A stretch of 64,000 nucleotides of DNA from Ochotona curzoniae (Eukaryota; Chordata; Mammalia; Lagomorpha; Ochotonidae). The position numbers were made by a program, and so were the translations under genes. Within the stretch, counting starts at the first letter, position 1, and the number at the start of each line of letters is the position of its first letter. The DNA lies in NCBI RefSeq assembly GCF_017591425.1, contig NW_024466599.1, positions 75,310,501-75,374,500 of the forward strand. The letters are read 5' to 3'. The notes beneath the pieces are model-generated. The model saw only the letters and a list, made by a program, of their open reading frames with translations. It made no database searches and was not told the origin of the DNA. This document shows, one piece after another, positions 32,586-43,686 of this stretch.

Positions 32586-33737
32586 GCAGACAGCGAGGGA
32601 CAGTGTCTTCCTTTAGTATTACGCTCAGTGTCGGAGTTCAGGGGGATCCGGTTGCGTCCACACCAGCCTGGAACTCTGTTCTAAACCGAGGCTGACTGAT
32701 GAGCTCCTGTGGCCATCCTCACCCGGATCCTGGCTCTGTGTGCGTTTGAAGAGCCCTGCTAGGGAGGGTTGCAGAATATCCTGAATGATTATCCTCCTGT
32801 GAGGGAGGAAGCCATGGTGTGGCCTTGGGAAGCCTGGAGCGGTTACATGTGTGTTGGACGGTGGGAATCTAGAGTGAATTCTGTCTCTGGATGCTTCCCT
32901 TCAACTTTGCCTGGCAGCCTAACCTGAGGACACTTAGGGAGGTGGGGGAGGGAGCTTGCATGTTCTTTGGTTTGTTTGCTTACATCTTGCTCAGATATCA
33001 GAGGTGTGGACAGTGGGGTTCTGGATGAAGAGCCAAGCAGAAGGGCAGTGCTGGAGGTGTGTGGGGGATTTGAGGGGAGATCTGTAGTCGCTGTGACAGA
33101 ACAGCAGCGGCCCCTATGTGGCTCTTCTTGATGGGGGAGCCTGTCCCTGATTCGGGAGGTGTGTGGCTGCACCCTGGTTTCTGACCAAAGCCACTTTGCA
33201 TTCGTTGTTCAGGATGACTGCATGAAGCAGGCACCATGGGCACCTGACCCACCGCTGCTCAGCTGCCCATCTGTTTGTTCATTCAGTAGTCAGTGGGTTG
33301 TAGCTTTATACATTCATATGAATTGGCAACCTCTTCGTGATCATTTCCACCTAAAACTCCTTCCTCCTTGTTATTTCCTGACCCCATCATGGCCTCACGT
33401 GGCCATCTTGAAATTCTCTCTCCCCTCTAAGTCCAGTGTATGCTCCCCTCTCCTGAGCCTTCCTCCTGAAGGCCCTTTCCATCAGTCTCTCTTCTTTCAC
33501 TCTCATTTGGGCACCAGTGCCAATCCCTTGCGCTTGCTGCATGCTCGCTTTTGGGTCTGGCCACGACCTGCCCTGAGTGGTGCTTTGTTTCCTTTGGTGG
33601 CTGTGCTGCGTTCCCAGTGTGCCAGACACGGCCTACAACCCCGGACTCCTGTCTGAGCTGCTGGGTTGCCTGTTCCGCGCACTGAGCAGCCGCTGACCAA
33701 CCGTGAGGGAAAAATGACCAAGGTTGTCATCAGTTTG
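32586..33737. other. Intronic unique DNA
   Basis: No SINE. The pyrimidine-rich 33,370-33,560 stretch could be a decayed L2 piece. No exon recognised. Confidence 0.35.
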
Positions 33738-34058
33738 GTTTTTAAATTTTATTTCGAGATTTATTGGTTTAAAGTCAGAATTACAGAGAGGGAGAGACAG
33801 AGAAAGATCTTCCATCCCAGATGTCAGCCAGGGTTGAGCCAGGCCAGAGCCAGGAGCCAGGGGCTTCATCTGGGTCTCCCACATTTGTGACATTTGTGGC
33901 AGGGATCCGAGAACTGGGGCCATCTTCCATTGCTTTCTCAGGGACATTAGCAAGGGGCTGAATCAGAAGTGGAGCCAGCTGGGACATGAACTGGCATGCA
34001 GATTGGATGCCACTGTTGTGGGTGGCAGCTTCATTTGCTACACCACATTTTCCAGCCC
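33738..34058 (-). mobile_element. CSINE, old copy
   Basis: Antisense, near full length: 'ggagagacagagaaagatc', 'gagccaggagccaggggc', 'cattagcaaggggctgaatc' and head 'tgctacaccacattttcc'. A 'gacatttgt' word is duplicated inside the body. Confidence 0.7.
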
Positions 34059-34156
34059 CCATCAGGTCCTTCTTTGTGACAGGGCCATGGTTACACAACC
34101 ACACTTGTGCGTGGAATGGTGTATGAACCTGGATCTCCTTCATGGGGGTGGAAAGA

Positions 34157-34158
<2 letters not shown>

Positions 34159-34196
<38 letters not shown>
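34159..34196 (+). repeat. (GT)n microsatellite
   Basis: About 19 GT units just behind an old SINE head. Confidence 0.92.
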
Positions 34197-34197
<1 letters not shown>

Positions 34198-35989
34198 GGG
34201 ATTTGGAAGGTTCCCCTGCAATGCCTCTGAAAACGATGATTTGTCAGAAGCGGGACTGTCTCATTGAAACAGGATACAAGCCACAGATGTGTTTTAAGTG
34301 TTCTGGTAGTCACGGTCAAAAACCATAGAGTAGTAATACACATTCCCCAAGTGTATGTGCCTTAAAAAGTTCAAGGACAAATACAGTTAAAAGCTGAGTT
34401 TGTTTTGATGTCAAAAGTTTGAAATTCTCGTGCAGTTTTTCGTTATATGCTTCCAAGGACTTCTTAAAGGCCCCTTTGGTAGACCTGTGCAGTACGTATA
34501 AAACATGATTCATGGGACAGTTCATGTTCTGTCTTGCAAGCCAGCATGTGGTATATGTTGACAGCACAGCCCCGTTCTTGCTGGATTTTGAGTGGCTGAT
34601 AGCCACAGGCATCTGGTGGCTTCCACATTGGCCAGCGTTGCTCTGTTCATATCTTACGTCTTAACTTCATTTATCCTGTATTTTCCATACTGGAGATCAC
34701 AAAATGACATACCGGGGAACGTCCAGACCCTGCAGAATTATGTTGGTGAACCCTGCCAAGGCAAGGTAGGCAGAACTTGAAATTCAATACATCTAAGGCA
34801 GCCTAGTGTTGAATTTGATGACGTTGTATTTGTAGAGCCTGTGAATGTTGTTAGAAATATCCAAACGGCCCTTGGCAGAAACGAGGGTCCCCACCCCTGA
34901 GTTTCAACAGCAGTGATGGTCATTATTATTGTGTTTTCTTGGGAAGGGGCCAAACCATGTAGGTTTCAGGCACTCGTGTTTCTATCACTAATATTTCAGG
35001 CACTCAGAGTACAAAAGTCCGGTTTGATTAAACATGAATATGCGTAATCAAAGCACCTTTTACAAACATATACAGATGCGTTAAAAATGTGTTTGGGAAT
35101 CTGCAGGTTAAGTTACCCCGGTGAAAGAACTGTCTTGGGCACGAATGTTGAATGTATTTCTGCTTCATGTTAAGCGGTTGACCTGGAAGGACAGATGACT
35201 GGATTGGAATCATTTCCTTTTAGCGATTGTTCGTTTCTGTCCATACATAACCAGGCACCTCCTAGTAGTTGCTGTACTGAGCAGCTGCATGTGGCAGGAC
35301 CTCATGGGTTCTTACTCTCTGGCTTGGTTCTCTCCAGATGTGCAGAGGGAGAAGTGGCACTGCTTACTGGCCTTGAGCTCCACAGCTTGTTGGTGGCAGA
35401 TCTGAGGTCACATTTCCAACTGCCTGGCTTTGAGTGTCTGCCTTACTCATGACCTGGGTCCCAGTGCCATCACTGACAGTGGAAATACGCAAAGCAGCGC
35501 CGTGTTCGTTGATGAGTGTACCAGTTTGGGAGACATTGATGGGGACCTTGCTAGGGAATGGAGCGTGGGTGCAGGTCCTTTGTGGGACCTCTCATCAGCC
35601 CGGTGGAGGAGGCTGCCCTGAGCTTTTTAAGGATGGATGAGTGATGAATGATTAACTGGGTGCCTGGTCACGGAGGGGTAGCTGTGAGCACTGCCCGAGA
35701 GCCTGCCTGGGCACCAGTGTTGTGTCCCTTCAGATGGTGGGTTTTCTAACTCTCAGGCCCTCTCATCTTGAAATGTGTCTCAGCAGGCTTGGGAGGGCTA
35801 ATCCTCACCATGGGTACCCGAGGCAGAGATCCGAGGGGAGCCTGGGAACTTGCTTTACTAATGCGTTCCCAAGTGTTCTGCGCGGAGACAGGCCTCCCAC
35901 TTTGGGAACCGCTGCTGGAGGGGATGGGTTGCAGTTGAGCGCAGGGCTTCCTCAGTTGTGTGTGCTGAGTCTCCGTGGCTCCAGAAGTG
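34197..35989. other. Intronic unique DNA
   Basis: No SINE over about 1.8 kb. The word 'tttcaggcactc' is repeated at 34,963 and 34,994. No exon recognised. Confidence 0.35.
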
Positions 35990-36245
35990 TTTAGGATTTC
36001 AGATTTCAAAATAGTTCCTGTGTACGGTAGAGGGGACTCAAGCAACATGTGACAGTTAAGATGCTTCACGTGTGCCTTAGATACACAGCCTGAAGGTGAC
36101 TGTCGGTTCTCTTAGTACAGCAGCATTTTGCCTGCAATGGGTCATGTGAGGTCATGTGTGGAATTTTCTGTTTGTGACGTCACATCCGCTTTGGATCTTG
36201 GAGCATTTTGGAGTTCGGGTTTTCAGATTAGTGTTGCTGGGGTTG
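35990..36245 (+). mobile_element. MER2-type DNA transposon
   Basis: 'tttcagatttcaaaatagtt', 'agaggggactcaagcaacat', 'gtcatgtgaggtcatgtgtg' and 'gttttcagattagtgttgct' follow the MER2 order. This copy carries a perfect CRE (TGACGTCA) at 36,175-36,182. Confidence 0.65.
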
Positions 36246-37194
36246 GCACAACAAGTTGCCCGCAGCCTGGCCTGAAGCACTGAAGTATAGACCTGTGCTG
36301 TGGGCCTCTTCATAAAGACCGTGGGCCAGGGTCACATCACACCCTGTCTCAGCCTCAGTGAGGCCCAAAGCAGGATCTTCCGCTGTTCCAGTCAGCCCTC
36401 ACTTTTGATGGTTTGAGCCATTTTCAGCTGCTGCTTAATGAAATACTGTTGTTCAAGTGAAGTGGGGCAAGTCTATAAGATGGGCCCTTGCCAACAACCT
36501 TGGAGTGGAATGTAGCAAATCCTGTTTCCTTGTGTTCTGACATTTGGGATGGCTTGGAAGAATAAAGAAGTGGCCAAGTGACAACTTTGACTTCTTCGAA
36601 GACAGCAGCTGCTAGGTCTTCAGGACAGGGACTATCCACGAGTAGAAGTGAGTTCTTATCCCCACTAGCCTTCCGTATTTGGGGAGCCCCAGGGGCCTCA
36701 GAAGTGTGGCAGCTGTTCGCTGGGGCAGAGGGCACTGGATGCGTGGTGAGTCTGTATCATGTGGGACAAGCTCGTGGATGCCAGGGTTTCAGATAGGCCG
36801 TGTCTTGCGTGGGCATGGATGTGCAGTGAGCAGCCTTGCACATGGTCGGCACTCGTATGATCCAAAATGAGTAACACAAACATTTATGTATCCAGTTTAT
36901 TATATCATGTAATCAAGCTTAACAGTGCTCGCAGAGATGGGGGAGAGTGGGGAGGGGACAGGGCAGCCAGTGAGAGATGTGTTAGAAGGTTCTCCGGTGG
37001 TCCTACTGAGATGCTCAGGAGGGTACCTGAGGCCACCCTGGAGGTCAAGGTCCATCTGTGTCCCTGTCACTCCTCCCTGATAGCCATGGATGAGAAGGGC
37101 AGTTGCTGTCCCCTTCTTGCTGCTCTGTGGGTTTTAGGGCCTATCATTGTACAAAGCTGGTATCCTAGGGGTTTTTCTTTTCTCTCTCTCTCTC
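36246..37194. other. Intronic unique DNA
   Basis: No repeat or exon recognised. Confidence 0.35.
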
Positions 37195-37504
37195 TTTTTT
37201 AAAGATTTATTTGTTTTTATTGGAAAGGCATATTCACGGAGAGAGGGAGAGTTGGAGAGAGCAAGATCGTCCATCCACCGGTTCACTTCTCAAATGGCTG
37301 TAATGTTGGACTTAAGCCAGTCCAAAGCCAGGAGCCAGGAACTTTCACCCATGTGGGTGCATGGTCCTAAGGCCTTGGGCCATCCTCGACTGCTTTCCCA
37401 GGTGACAAGCAGGGAGCTAGATTGAAATGGAGTGGCTGAGATATGAACCTGGATGGAATGCCTATGCTTGCAGATGGAGGACTAGCCGGTTGAGCCATTG
37501 CATT
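37195..37504 (-). mobile_element. CSINE
   Basis: Antisense: 'aaagatttatttgtttttat', 'gccaggagccaggaacttt', 'aggtgacaagcagggagc' and a head ending 'gactagccggttgagcc'. Intermediate divergence. Confidence 0.78.
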
Positions 37505-37525
37505 TTCTGTGGTATCCCAGTTTTG

Positions 37526-37576
<51 letters not shown>

Positions 37577-37604
37577 GGTGGTGGTGGTGGTGGTGGTGGG
37601 GTAG
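37526..37604 (+). repeat. (GT)24-(GGT)n compound microsatellite
   Basis: About 48 bases of GT pass into about eight GGT units and GT/GGGT derivatives. It is purine-pyrimidine alternating and then G-rich. Confidence 0.95.
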
Positions 37605-38523
37605 GTGTGGGTTTGGGTGTGGGTGTGTGGTCAGCACTGGTGATAAACAGCTTTTTCCCTTACTGCTGTGGGTGACGGAAGTCAATTTGGGGACATTGAC
37701 ACAAAAACCACATGCAGCTGGAGTATTTTTAAAAGGCTGAGAAACAACAAGGGATTGTTTTGGCAGCAGTTTCAGGAAACTTGATAGAGGTGCACAGTGG
37801 ATTTTCATCACATGGCTTTTTTTTTTTTTTAAAGAAACAGCAGAAGCTGCACGCATAGACTAAAACTGGTGTTGCTTTCTGTTCACTCCTTGCTCTTGGT
37901 TCTCCCCTCGCCTTTTCCCGTTTACTCCTTTGGCCCAGGCTTCTGCTTGGCAGGTGCGTGGTCTTGGGGTCTGTTTTCTGTCTGTCCTCATCATGTGCTT
38001 CCAGCATCTTCTCCTTTGTAACTGGAGTATCTTCTTGGGACCTGTCTGGGATGCGGAAGGCTCACTTTTCCTTCTGCGTTGCCATTTTTCTCTCTCCAGT
38101 TTCTCGTTCACGGCCCTCCATGCAAGAATCTGACCTGCACGGTTCAGGAGGCAAGACCCGGTGGTGATGACGCGCAGGCCGTGATGACATTGTCTGAAAA
38201 GCAAAGGCGGCGTCGGCCTGCCTGATTAATCAGCTGTGGATGGAGAGTAGCGTTTCCTGCCTTGCACCTGATGGCTCTCAGCCTCCTGTCTCCCAGGACA
38301 AGCCGCTGGGGCTTGCCTGAGTGCCTCTGGATGATCAGGGCTCCCTGTCTGTGTCATCACACAGCATGTTGACAGCTGCTGTGTCACCATTTTTGGAGCT
38401 TATTTGCTGTTAGATTTGGCTTAGGGAGTACGAACAGTTTGCCTTTTATGTACACTTTTTCATGGTTAATATTTTTAAAAGCTTAGTTGAGGTTTGAAGC
38501 TGCACGCAAGTCTACTGATTTGT
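37605..38523. other. Intronic unique DNA with a palindromic motif
   Basis: No SINE. Contains CTGATTAATCAG overlapping an E-box at 38,222-38,236. No exon recognised. Confidence 0.35.

Positions 38524-38524
<1 letters not shown>

Positions 38525-38561
<37 letters not shown>
38525..38561 (+). repeat. (CA)n microsatellite
   Basis: About 18 CA units. It is the only long CA, rather than GT, tract in the right half. Confidence 0.92.
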
Positions 38562-38563
<2 letters not shown>

Positions 38564-38647
38564 CCCACTAGTAGCTCTCAACCTAGGACAGGCTTGGCCA
38601 TGTGGACATTTGGCAATGTCTGAAGGCATGTTATTATTATTATTGGT

Positions 38648-38921
38648 GTTTTTTTAATGAATTTATTTTTATTGGAAAGGCAGATTTACAGGGGAGATTT
38701 AAAGAGAAAGATCTTCCATCTGCTGATTCATTTGCCAAGTGGCCACTATGGCCAGAGCTGAGCCGCTCTGGAGCCAGGAGCCAGGAGCTTCTTCCAGGTC
38801 TTGCAGTCCACAAACAGGGAACTGAATAGGAAGTGGAGTAGCCAGAATATGAACCGGCGCCCATATGGGATGCAGGGTGTGCAAGGCGAGGATTTAGCCA
38901 CGAGGCTATCACTCCAGGTCT
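38648..38921 (-). mobile_element. CSINE, young type
   Basis: Antisense: 'atgaatttatttttattgg', 'gagccaggagccaggagc', 'cggcgcccatatgggatg' and head 'ccacgaggctatcactcc'. The segment between 'tcttgca' and 'acaaacaggg' is shortened. Confidence 0.82.
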
Positions 38922-38931
38922 ATCTGGAGGC

Positions 38932-39085
38932 ATTTTTAAAAGATGATCTATTTGAAAAGTGAGACAGACACATGTAGGTTCAGATGGTACAGTCCCCAAA
39001 CACCTGCGAGTTGGAAATTCAAGGGTGGCAGGGATCCAGCTCGTTGAGGCATCACCTGCTCTGCAGGTGAGCTTTCTGTGTCTCA
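38932..39085 (-). mobile_element. CSINE, old fragment
   Basis: Antisense tail-side piece ('ttgaaaagtgagacagac', 'ggtggcagggatccagctc', 'aggcatcacctgctctgc'). The head is lost close to the minisatellite. Confidence 0.5.
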
Positions 39086-39186
39086 GTCACCGTGCTGGAC
39101 ACCCCGTCCCTGAGGACATTGCTGTCATGCCTGCAGGATGCTACTGATGAGGAGAAGGCTAACACCCGGGCTGAGCATCCGACAGC

Positions 39187-39480
39187 ACACGGGGCAGCTC
39201 ACGGGGCAGCTCATGGGCAGCACATGGGCAGCTCACGGGGCAGCTCACGGGCAGTACATGGGGCAGCACACGGGGCAGCTCATGGGGCAGCTCACGGGGC
39301 AGCTCATGGGCAGCTCACGGGCAGCTCACGGGGCAGCACACGGGGCAGTTTACGGGGCAGCTCATGGGCAGCACACGGGGCAGCTCATGGGCAGCACATA
39401 GGGCAGCTCATGGGGCAACTCACGGGCAGTACATGGGGCAGCACACGGGGCAGCTCACGGGGCAGCTCACAGGACAGACG
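39187..39480 (+). repeat. GC-rich minisatellite, about 25 units of 11-12 bp
   Basis: Units alternate between 12-mers (acggggcagctc, atggggcagctc) and 11-mers (atgggcagctc, acgggcagtac), with variants ending in gcac. The order of variants starting at 39,247 recurs at 39,422, so the array has itself been duplicated in blocks. Open plus frames through it encode Ala-His-Gly repeats and are products of the array, not evidence for a protein. Confidence 0.95.
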
Positions 39481-41154
39481 CCCCAATTTGACATGCCAGT
39501 GTCAAGGAACCTCCGATACCAGTGAGTGCTGCTCGGCTTTGTCCCAGCACACCTGTGTTCTTTCACATTGTTGCCTTTTCATGAGAAGCTTTTATTTTAT
39601 TTTATTTTAATAAACTGGGAGTACGTATTTAGAGGTTGCATCACTAGTTGTACGCCTCTGTTGTACGCTAGATGATGTTGAGGGAGAGTCTTCGGTGTAA
39701 CCTAGTCTTTCTTCATTTATACGTTAGCGTAGGCACGTGGTGCCCGTTTTGCTTTGTTTTCCCATGTGCCCGTCCTGAATGTCACAGCACATTTCGTCGA
39801 ATGCCCGCCGGTGGGGAAGTCGTGGGGGCAGGGGGGACTTAGTTTCCAGGGTTGAGCTAATCAAAGACACCTGTGTTCTTACACCAGCCGTTTCACAGCA
39901 GTGCTTATCAGGAGGAAAAAAATTCCTTTTTTGTTCTTACCACAGTGTCTAGGATACAGCCTGATAACTTTGGAGTAGGCCCCATATATTAGCTTTTGAA
40001 TGTCACCCCCTCCCCCCCCACTTTGTTGCATCCTACAACTCTCAAGGGGAAAGAGAACAATGCCACAAATTAGACCCTGTGCAGGGGAAAAGAAAAGGGA
40101 TTATGCTAACTTGGCTGTTTGTCCCCAGCTCCTGGCGTCTGCAGAGCTGCCCACTAGGCCGCCTGGAATCTGATGTTGGTATTTTTTTTTTTTTTTTTTT
40201 TGTCTTCTTGATTTAGCAGAATGTGCCTCGGAATGGAGACAGCCCCCAATCAGCTGTTTTCTTGGTTTATCATGATCTGTTTAAGTTATTTCCTGTCAAT
40301 TACTCGCCTTTTGACTGTTGTTCCTTATCTCCGGTCGTCCTGTTCTGTTACGAGGAGGAACACAGAGTCAGCACTTTTTTCAAGTTTGGACCTCCCTCCC
40401 GCGGAGATGGCTCAAAGTAGCTCTTGCGTTTTTGTCCATCTCCCCATCTCTGATGACTCAGAAACATCTCTGAGGGATTCCTGGGGGGGGGGTTGGGATG
40501 GGGCTGACAGTTTTGAAATTGTGTGGTATGGAACCTCTGACTCCTTACGGCCTGTGGTGGGAGGAGGGAGGCCTCGGTGGCTAGTCAACCTTCTGAGGAG
40601 GGGAGGCATGTGGGTCTCTTGAGATTTAGGGTTCTGCTGTGAGTGGCAGCCCTGTGGGACGTGAGTCAGGTGGTGTCAGGGTGCTGCAGTCCTGGAGCCC
40701 CAAGACTGCGGCTCCTCTCTCCTGCAGAGCAGCTGCGTGTCTGCGGTGGCATCTTAAGGAGTTGGTTCACTCTAAACTTTGTTAACCACTCGTCTCATTT
40801 TGAACTTTATAGATTTTTGGCTGCTAGCAGGAATGGAAACGAAGGTTGTTGTTTTGCTCTGCTACTGATGGGGTTGAACCTGACCTCTGCCGTGTGTCCT
40901 GCGAGAGGTGGGGTTGGCGCTGGTGTTAGGAGTTATTGCTTTGTCCTCCTCCGTGTTAAGGGGGCGGGGTGGGGCAGTTCCTTCAGCGCTGCAGATTCAT
41001 TCTTCAGAGTCGTGGAGACCGAGCTTGAGTGGTGAGTGTGTCTGTTTCTGTTCCTTTGGTCTGAGTCCTGCTTGGGAGAGCTGGGGAAACCGCATTACTG
41101 GTGCTGATCTGACCTGTCCCGGCTGTCCTTGCAATTGTTCAGACAGTTGAGTAC
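39481..41154. other. Intronic unique DNA
   Basis: About 1.7 kb without SINEs. Contains a T run at 40,180-40,201 and a short C run at 40,012. No exon recognised. Confidence 0.35.
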
Positions 41155-41262
41155 TCCTTGGTGCCCGCCTTGGGCTGGGCACTGTGCCAGTGCAGTGGGA
41201 CTACCAAGGGGAGCCGGACAAAGTTCTACTCTCATGGAGCCTCCAGTCCAGGGCTGGGTTTC
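41155..41262 (+). mobile_element. L2-like fragment
   Basis: 'gggctgggcactgtgccag' with 'ctactctcatggagcctcca' is the familiar L2 3'-end wording in diverged form. Confidence 0.45.
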
Positions 41263-41699
41263 ACAGGCTTAGCCTCAACGCTCACCTTCGTTAACAAGTG
41301 CATAAAATGTCTCCTGGTCAGCTCTGCATGGTGGAGCACGGTGCCGCCGTGGGAATATGGGGAGTCCTCCCCCTGCTTGCCTGAAGGTCAGGTAGCATTC
41401 ATCTCCTGCATTCCAGGGAAGGCTGATGCTTTCCTGAGGCTCCACAGGCAGCCCCGGGAGAGGGGCCTTGTCCCTGGAACAGACATTCCTGCTTGTCATT
41501 CGTTAGCCCAGTTGCATCGGCCCACCTGAGCCCCATTCCCTGCCCACGGGTTTGCTGCCAGCTGCCATTCCTGCACCTGGATGAGGGTCAGGTCATTGTG
41601 CTCATGAAGAGTGCTTGATTTTGGGGTCAACTAGTTGATCTGTGGTTTTCAGATACTGTAAACTTCTGTGAATATGTTGTTCATCTTCCTTGCTTTTTG
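41263..41699. other. Intronic unique DNA
   Basis: No repeat or exon recognised. Confidence 0.3.
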
Positions 41700-41985
41700 T
41701 AAATATTATGGAACATTTTAGTCAAAGTGAGAGAGTAAGAGATCTCCCCCATCTACTCGTGAACCCTCCAGGTATCCGTAACAACTGGGGCTGGACCAGG
41801 CCCGAACAGGGAGCCAGGAGCTTGATTTGGGTCTCCTGGATGGGTGTTAGGGCCCCCTGGACTTGAGCCGTCACCTGTTGCCTCCCAGGGTACGCCTTAG
41901 CAGGAGGTGCCGACACTGACCCAGGCGCTTGAGCGAAGGATGCAAGGTGCCGGCTGGCATCTCAGCCCTGCGTCAAGCAATCCCT
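41700..41985 (-). mobile_element. CSINE, old copy
   Basis: Antisense: 'gtgagagagtaagagatctc', 'agggagccaggagcttg', 'gtcacctgttgcctcccagg' and 'gccttagcaggaggtgccg'. Confidence 0.6.
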
Positions 41986-43338
41986 TCTGTAGTCCCACCT
42001 CTAGATAAAACACTCCTAATGGGTGTTTTAGTGGAGTGCTGGCATCAGGTAGCTCTACGACATTTCCGTTTCTGTTGATAACGTTTTCCTTCCCATTTTT
42101 CCCTTGGAAAGGTCTGCCTAATCACATCACTACGCTACTAACGAGTACAGCAAACCAGGCCTGTCCAGGCAGGGTTTTTTTTCCTTTTTATCCTACAGAT
42201 GGTATAATTTGAACAATTCCCTTTGAAACAAAGTTTTTTTTCTTCCTTATGAATGTGTGTGGGCTTTTTTTTTTTTTGTGCAGTGTTTTAACTTGGCTTC
42301 TGTTCATTTTCTTAGCCAGACGCCTGCTATTTCACAGCCATTTCCAAAGGTAGGCTGATTTCTGTGCTTGTTTTTGAGCTGCTTAGCATCTGCACCTCAA
42401 TGAATTGCATTATTAAAAATAAATAGAATCACTAGTGACTTGTCCTGTATTTCACAGTGAACCCGTGTGCATTTCGTGTGGCGTTTGATGATGTGGAATA
42501 GTGTAAAAAGTCTTCTTGAGATATACCATAATTAATCAGTGATAGACGATAATTAATACTTAGGGTTGCAAATGAACTTAATTTGAGGGGATACTGAGAA
42601 TTTAGCTTGAGATGGGCATTTTGAGAGTTAGAATAAATACCACAGGTTCCTAGAATATAAACATCACAGGATCCTGGCACTTCCGTAGGAGAGAAGGCGT
42701 TACGCTGTATTGCACCGGTCTTTGTTGGATTCCATTCAAGGGAACAGAATTTGGTTTGTTGTTTGCCGTTTTGCATCTCCAGGTTCACAGAGTGAAGTGT
42801 TGTTTGTTTGAAAGATAGCCAAGCTCAACCTGTGTAACGCCTCTGAGTTGGGCTGAACTGCAAGTACGTGTGTCTGCGCCGGGTGTTTGACTAACTTCCG
42901 GAGGGCCGGATGTTGGTGGGGAAAGTAGAGCATGCTAGGCTCTGCATCTGTATGGCAGGTGTGGACAGATGCGTGTGCTTAGCCTTTAGGAGGCACAGAA
43001 ACGTTTCAGAGGTACTCCAGCGCGACCCGCAGACCTGGGGCCCACTTGCTGGCACGGTGGTAGCATCATCAGCACTGATTGGTTCATTCTTGTTAACTGA
43101 AGTCCATACACTTTGCTTGGAGTTTCGTTGTTTTGAGCTGAGTTGCCAGTGTCCATTTCTGCCTCTGGTACTCGCGGGATCGATCCTCACAGATCCTTGG
43201 CTTCTCTGGTCCCTGCTTTTGATGACATGGACAGTCTTGAGGAGTTTTGCGTATTGTCGTGCAGTTGAAAGTTTCCAGATGTTCTCACTCTTAGATTGGG
43301 TTCTGGGGAGGAAGACCAATAAAAACCTCCTTCTTTTT
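41986..43338. other. Intronic DNA with an AT-rich candidate regulatory core
   Basis: Bases 42,400-42,700 are AT-rich and repeat-free, with two identical homeodomain-type 9-mers. Bases 42,890-43,320 have open frames on both strands (about 140-150 codons each) and may derive from an old DNA transposon. Neither translation is recognised. Confidence 0.35.
42528..42557. promoter_or_regulatory. Paired ATAATTAAT homeodomain-type boxes
   Basis: Identical 9-mers ATAATTAAT start at 42,528 and 42,549, exactly 21 bp (two helical turns) apart. Each contains TAATTA, the core bound by many homeodomain proteins as dimers. Confidence 0.35.
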
Positions 43339-43339
43339 A

Positions 43340-43672
43340 AAAAAGATTTAGTTTTTTTTTAATTTTATTTTTATGACAAAGTCAGATATAGAGAAGAGGA
43401 GAGACAGAGAGGAAGATCTTCCATCCGCTGATTCACTCCCCAAGTGGCAGTGGCTGAGCTGAGCCAATCCGAAGTCAGGAGCTGGGAGTCTCTTCCAGGT
43501 CTCCCATGCAGGTACAGGGTCCCAAGGCTTTGGGCTGTCCTCGACTGCTTTCCCAGGCCACAAGCAGGGAGCAGGATGGAAAGTGGGGCTGCCGGGATAG
43601 GAACCCATATCCATATGGGGTCCTGGTGCATACAAGGCAAGAATTTTAGCCCATAGCTACTGCGCTGGGCCC
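43340..43672 (-). mobile_element. Young CSINE with target-site duplication
   Basis: Antisense full-length copy ('aaagtcagatatagagaag' to head 'tactgcgctgggcccaaag'). The related words aaacctccttctt (about 43,323) and aaagcctccttctt (43,673-43,686) flank it. Confidence 0.88.
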
Positions 43673-43686
43673 AAAGCCTCCTTCTT

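Noticed and set aside
39092..39610. 172-codon open frame with Ala-His-Gly repeats
   Set aside because: It is a read-through of the 11/12-bp minisatellite and changes register with unit length; no sign of a protein outside the array.
42891..43362. Opposed open frames of 142 (minus) and 150 (plus) codons
   Set aside because: Neither translation has recognisable protein features, and parts of the DNA read like an old transposon. Two long frames on opposite strands cannot both be real.
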